A stretch of DNA of 7,593 nt, taken from Cycloclasticus sp. (GTDB taxonomy: Bacteria > Pseudomonadota > Gammaproteobacteria > Methylococcales > Cycloclasticaceae). Within the stretch, counting starts at the first letter, position 1; every line of letters begins with the position of its first letter. Both the position numbers and the translations under genes were made by a program. The notes under the pieces were generated by a model that saw only the letters and a program-made list of their open reading frames with translations, made no database searches and was not told the DNA's origin. Below, in pieces: positions 6,459-7,593 of the stretch. The stretch spans positions 1 through 7,593 of the forward strand of contig JAHRWG010000233.1 in assembly GCA_019090295.1 (NCBI GenBank), given 5' to 3'.

Positions 6459-6867
6459 CATCATCGGCATCTACTTGCCCACTCATCCTACGACGAATAT
6501 GTGACCAAGACATACCGGTAGCAAGTACTAAGCATAAAACCATCTCGATGATGGTGGTGATGATATGAAAATTATCTATTGGTATTAGGCCCAAGTCCAA
6601 AATCATCCAAAAGAAAACGGCAAAAAAAGCGAGGGCTAAACCAATGCCGATCGCTCCAAGAGAGCGAAGCGTCGCTCGAATATAAATGACCCAGCCAATA
6701 AGTAAAACCAGACCAACGAGCGCCATGACGGGGTTGATGTGTGTGATGTCCTCAATGATCCAGTGGTAAAAAGATAAGCCGCTAGGGTTGTAACTGCCAA
6801 AAACTAAGATAGAGGCAAAGGCGAGGCGAATAAAGAAACTTGACCAAGAGAATTGAGAAGTTTTCAT
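6448..6867 (-). CDS. DUF6524 family small membrane protein
   Basis: A 139-residue inner-membrane protein that I recognise by its overall pattern as the DUF6524 type; function unknown. Four hydrophobic helices are visible at about 10-26, 46-63, 70-92 and 101-118. Likely conserved marks are YNPSGLSFYHW (26-36), IGWVIYIRATLRSLG (57-71) and the basic-then-acidic C-terminus GMSWSHIRRRMSG (118-130) with DADDVDG (133-139), which would face the cytoplasm. The ATG at 6867 is fixed by an in-frame TAA only four codons upstream. There is no Shine-Dalgarno sequence: CTAACCTCCTTCA precedes the ATG, an anti-Shine-Dalgarno-like stretch. A TAGAAT hexamer (6906-6901) could be its -10, but no matching -35 is visible. 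It is divergent from the cNMP-domain gene and separated from moaB by 181 bp, so it is probably its own unit or a weak leader to the moaB unit. Confidence 0.8.
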   Translation of the reverse strand: MKTSQFSWSSFFIRLAFASILVFGSYNPSGLSFYHWIIEDITHINPVMALVGLVLLIGWVIYIRATLRSLGAIGIGLALAFFAVFFWMILDLGLIPIDNFHIITTIIEMVLCLVLATGMSWSHIRRRMSGQVDADDVDG

Positions 6868-6884
6868 TGAAGGAGGTTAGGCAT
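6864..6884 (-). other. Six-residue mini reading frame ending in the DUF6524 start (ATGA)
   Basis: ATG CCT AAC CTC CTT CAA TGA encodes MPNLLQ and its TGA overlaps the DUF6524 ATG by 4 bases, the classic stop-start arrangement. It contains the CCTCCTT stretch. No ribosome site precedes it, and mini-frames of this size arise by chance often. It is listed because the real start lacks a Shine-Dalgarno sequence. Confidence 0.15.
6868..6880 (-). promoter_or_regulatory. Anti-Shine-Dalgarno-like pyrimidine block at the DUF6524 start
   Basis: The leader is CTAACCTCCTTCA before ATG. ACCTCCTT is identical to the core of the 16S rRNA 3' tail. It shares CTAAC and CTCC with the block before pepN. Seen directly; function unknown. 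Confidence 0.3.
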
Positions 6885-7015
6885 TTTTTGATGAATTAAT
6901 ATTCTACCTGAAAAAGTTACTGACCCGCGGGTAAGTCTTCGATGTTGCGAATGAAATGCCTTGATTCTTATCGTGATTAAGTACTCAGAAAACGCGATAT
7001 ACTGGTGAACAAAGA

Positions 7016-7043
7016 TTAACATAATCAGTGTATAGGCTACACT
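7016..7043 (+). promoter_or_regulatory. Candidate promoter for the cNMP-domain gene
   Basis: TTAACA (7016-7021, 5 of 6 to TTGACA), a 16-base spacer and TACACT (7038-7043, 4 of 6 to TATAAT) lie 40 bases before the start codon. Its -10 half is one arm of a perfect inverted repeat. A second -10-like hexamer, TATACT at 6998-7003, has no convincing -35. The rest of the 215-bp divergent gap holds only a CCGCGGG palindrome (6923-6932). Confidence 0.35.
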
Positions 7044-7044
7044 G
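7026..7044. promoter_or_regulatory. Operator-like inverted repeat over the promoter of the cNMP-domain gene
   Basis: CAGTGTA-TAGGC-TACACTG is a perfect 7-bp inverted repeat with a 5-base centre, spanning the spacer and -10 of the candidate promoter. A second, partly overlapping repeat (ACTGT at 7041-7045 and ACAGT at 7055-7059) follows. The half-site spacing suits a dimeric regulator binding one DNA face; I cannot assign it to a known family. No T-run follows, so it is not a terminator. Confidence 0.45.
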
Positions 7045-7082
7045 TAGTATCAGCACAGTTAAAAATTATTCAATCGAGCTAT

Positions 7083-7593
7083 ATGAGCGCATTACTAACC
7101 AATAAAGAGCAAAAAATTTTAAGGCAATTTATTCCTTTGAATAGTTTGTCGGTGGCCCACTTTAATAGTATTTGTGAAGATGTCCGAGTAGAGGAACAGG
7201 CTAAAGGGACCGTTCTTTTTGAGCAAGGGGATGATGCTAAAGAGTTTATTTATTTAATTAGCGGAATGATTTCCTTGTACGCAGGCGATATGGAAATGGA
7301 AACGGTTGTGACCGGTTCTGAAGCTGCGCGTTTCGCTATTGCTCATCACTTGCCTAGAAAAGTAAAGGCCGTCTCTAAGTCAAAGGTGAAGCTGGTTCGC
7401 TTGCCTACTCATAAGCTAGATATAGACAGCCCTAAAGATGATGGGCAAACCTACATGGTTAATGATGTCGAAGACCAAGGCGGCGATTGGATGACAACGA
7501 TGTTGCAATCCCCCGTTTTTCAAAGGCTGCCAGCATCTAACCTACAGAAAGTGATGATGCAAATGGAAGAAGTTGCATTTGAGGCAGGCGAGA
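7083..7593 (+). CDS. Cyclic-nucleotide-binding-domain protein, 3'-truncated by the window edge
   Basis: The first 170 residues of a longer protein; no stop occurs before the window edge. Residues about 20-110 form a cNMP-type beta-roll (GTVLFEQGDDAKEFIYLISG at 42-61 is the usual 'fxxGd.....yiixsG' pattern), but the phosphate-binding cassette is degenerate: no FGE...R is present, only SEAARFAIAHHLPRK (79-93), so ligand binding is doubtful. A linker with GDWMTTML (134-141) leads to a second domain beginning FQRLPASNLQKVMMQMEEV (146-164) and FEAGE (166-170), which continues outside. I recall this double arrangement from gammaproteobacterial proteins that carry a C-terminal rhodanese domain; that end is not visible here. 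No helix-turn-helix is seen. The ATG at 7083 has only a weak GAG 5 bases upstream. The gene is divergent from the DUF6524 gene and is preceded by a promoter-like site with an inverted repeat. Confidence 0.85.
   Translation, partial: MSALLTNKEQKILRQFIPLNSLSVAHFNSICEDVRVEEQAKGTVLFEQGDDAKEFIYLISGMISLYAGDMEMETVVTGSEAARFAIAHHLPRKVKAVSKSKVKLVRLPTHKLDIDSPKDDGQTYMVNDVEDQGGDWMTTMLQSPVFQRLPASNLQKVMMQMEEVAFEAGE

Noticed and set aside
6868..6899. Perfect plus-strand GAAGGAGG near 6870 that might start a plus-strand gene.
   Set aside because: The next ATG (6891) is followed by one codon and then TAA, so nothing can be translated from it.
6923..6932. ACCCGCGGGT palindrome in the divergent gap.
   Set aside because: A 10-bp palindrome alone, not placed on a recognisable promoter element, is weak evidence for an operator.

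Overview
The window is a compact stretch of bacterial chromosome of moderate GC content (mid-40s percent by eye). It looks gammaproteobacterial. PepN, MoaB, YehS-type DUF1456, DUF423 and NudL-type proteins all read like gammaproteobacterial housekeeping genes, and the DUF6524 and paired cNMP-domain proteins suggest a marine or methylotrophic Thiotrichales-type lineage (Cycloclasticus/Methylophaga-like). That last placement is a guess from protein style and not a demonstrated identity. There are no mobile elements, tRNA or rRNA genes or CRISPR arrays.

Layout. (1) Bases 1-1033, plus strand: two adjacent but different NUDIX hydrolases. The first is the 3' part of a zinc-ribbon NUDIX protein that starts outside the window; the second is a complete CoA-pyrophosphatase (NudL) type. 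(2) Bases 1017-2101, minus strand: a DUF1456 (YehS) gene followed by an O6-alkylguanine-DNA alkyltransferase (ogt), whose 3' end overlaps the end of nudL by 17 bp. (3) Bases 2237-6266, minus strand: a tight four-gene unit in the order moaB, DUF423 membrane protein, pepN, hotdog-fold thioesterase (DUF4442-like), with gaps of 7 bp and 10 bp and a 4-bp ATGA overlap. (4) Bases 6448-6867, minus strand: a small four-helix membrane protein of the DUF6524 type. (5) Bases 7083 to the end, plus strand: the N-terminal half of a protein with a degenerate cyclic-nucleotide-binding domain and the start of a second one.

How the genes relate. The two NUDIX genes and ogt share a house-cleaning/repair theme: hydrolysis of damaged or excess nucleotide derivatives and removal of alkyl groups from DNA. 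The moaB-to-thioesterase unit is probably co-transcribed but mixes molybdenum-cofactor synthesis, peptide turnover and acyl-CoA metabolism, so it looks like a convenience operon and not a pathway.

The most unusual signal is in translation initiation. Three minus-strand starts (moaB, pepN, DUF6524) have no Shine-Dalgarno sequence. Two of them, pepN and DUF6524, instead carry an anti-Shine-Dalgarno-like stretch (CCTCCC or CCTCCT) inside a similar CTAAC-containing block. All three have an upstream reading frame that stops at or close to the start codon. I see no convincing new multi-gene system here; the other findings are modest regulatory or architectural observations.
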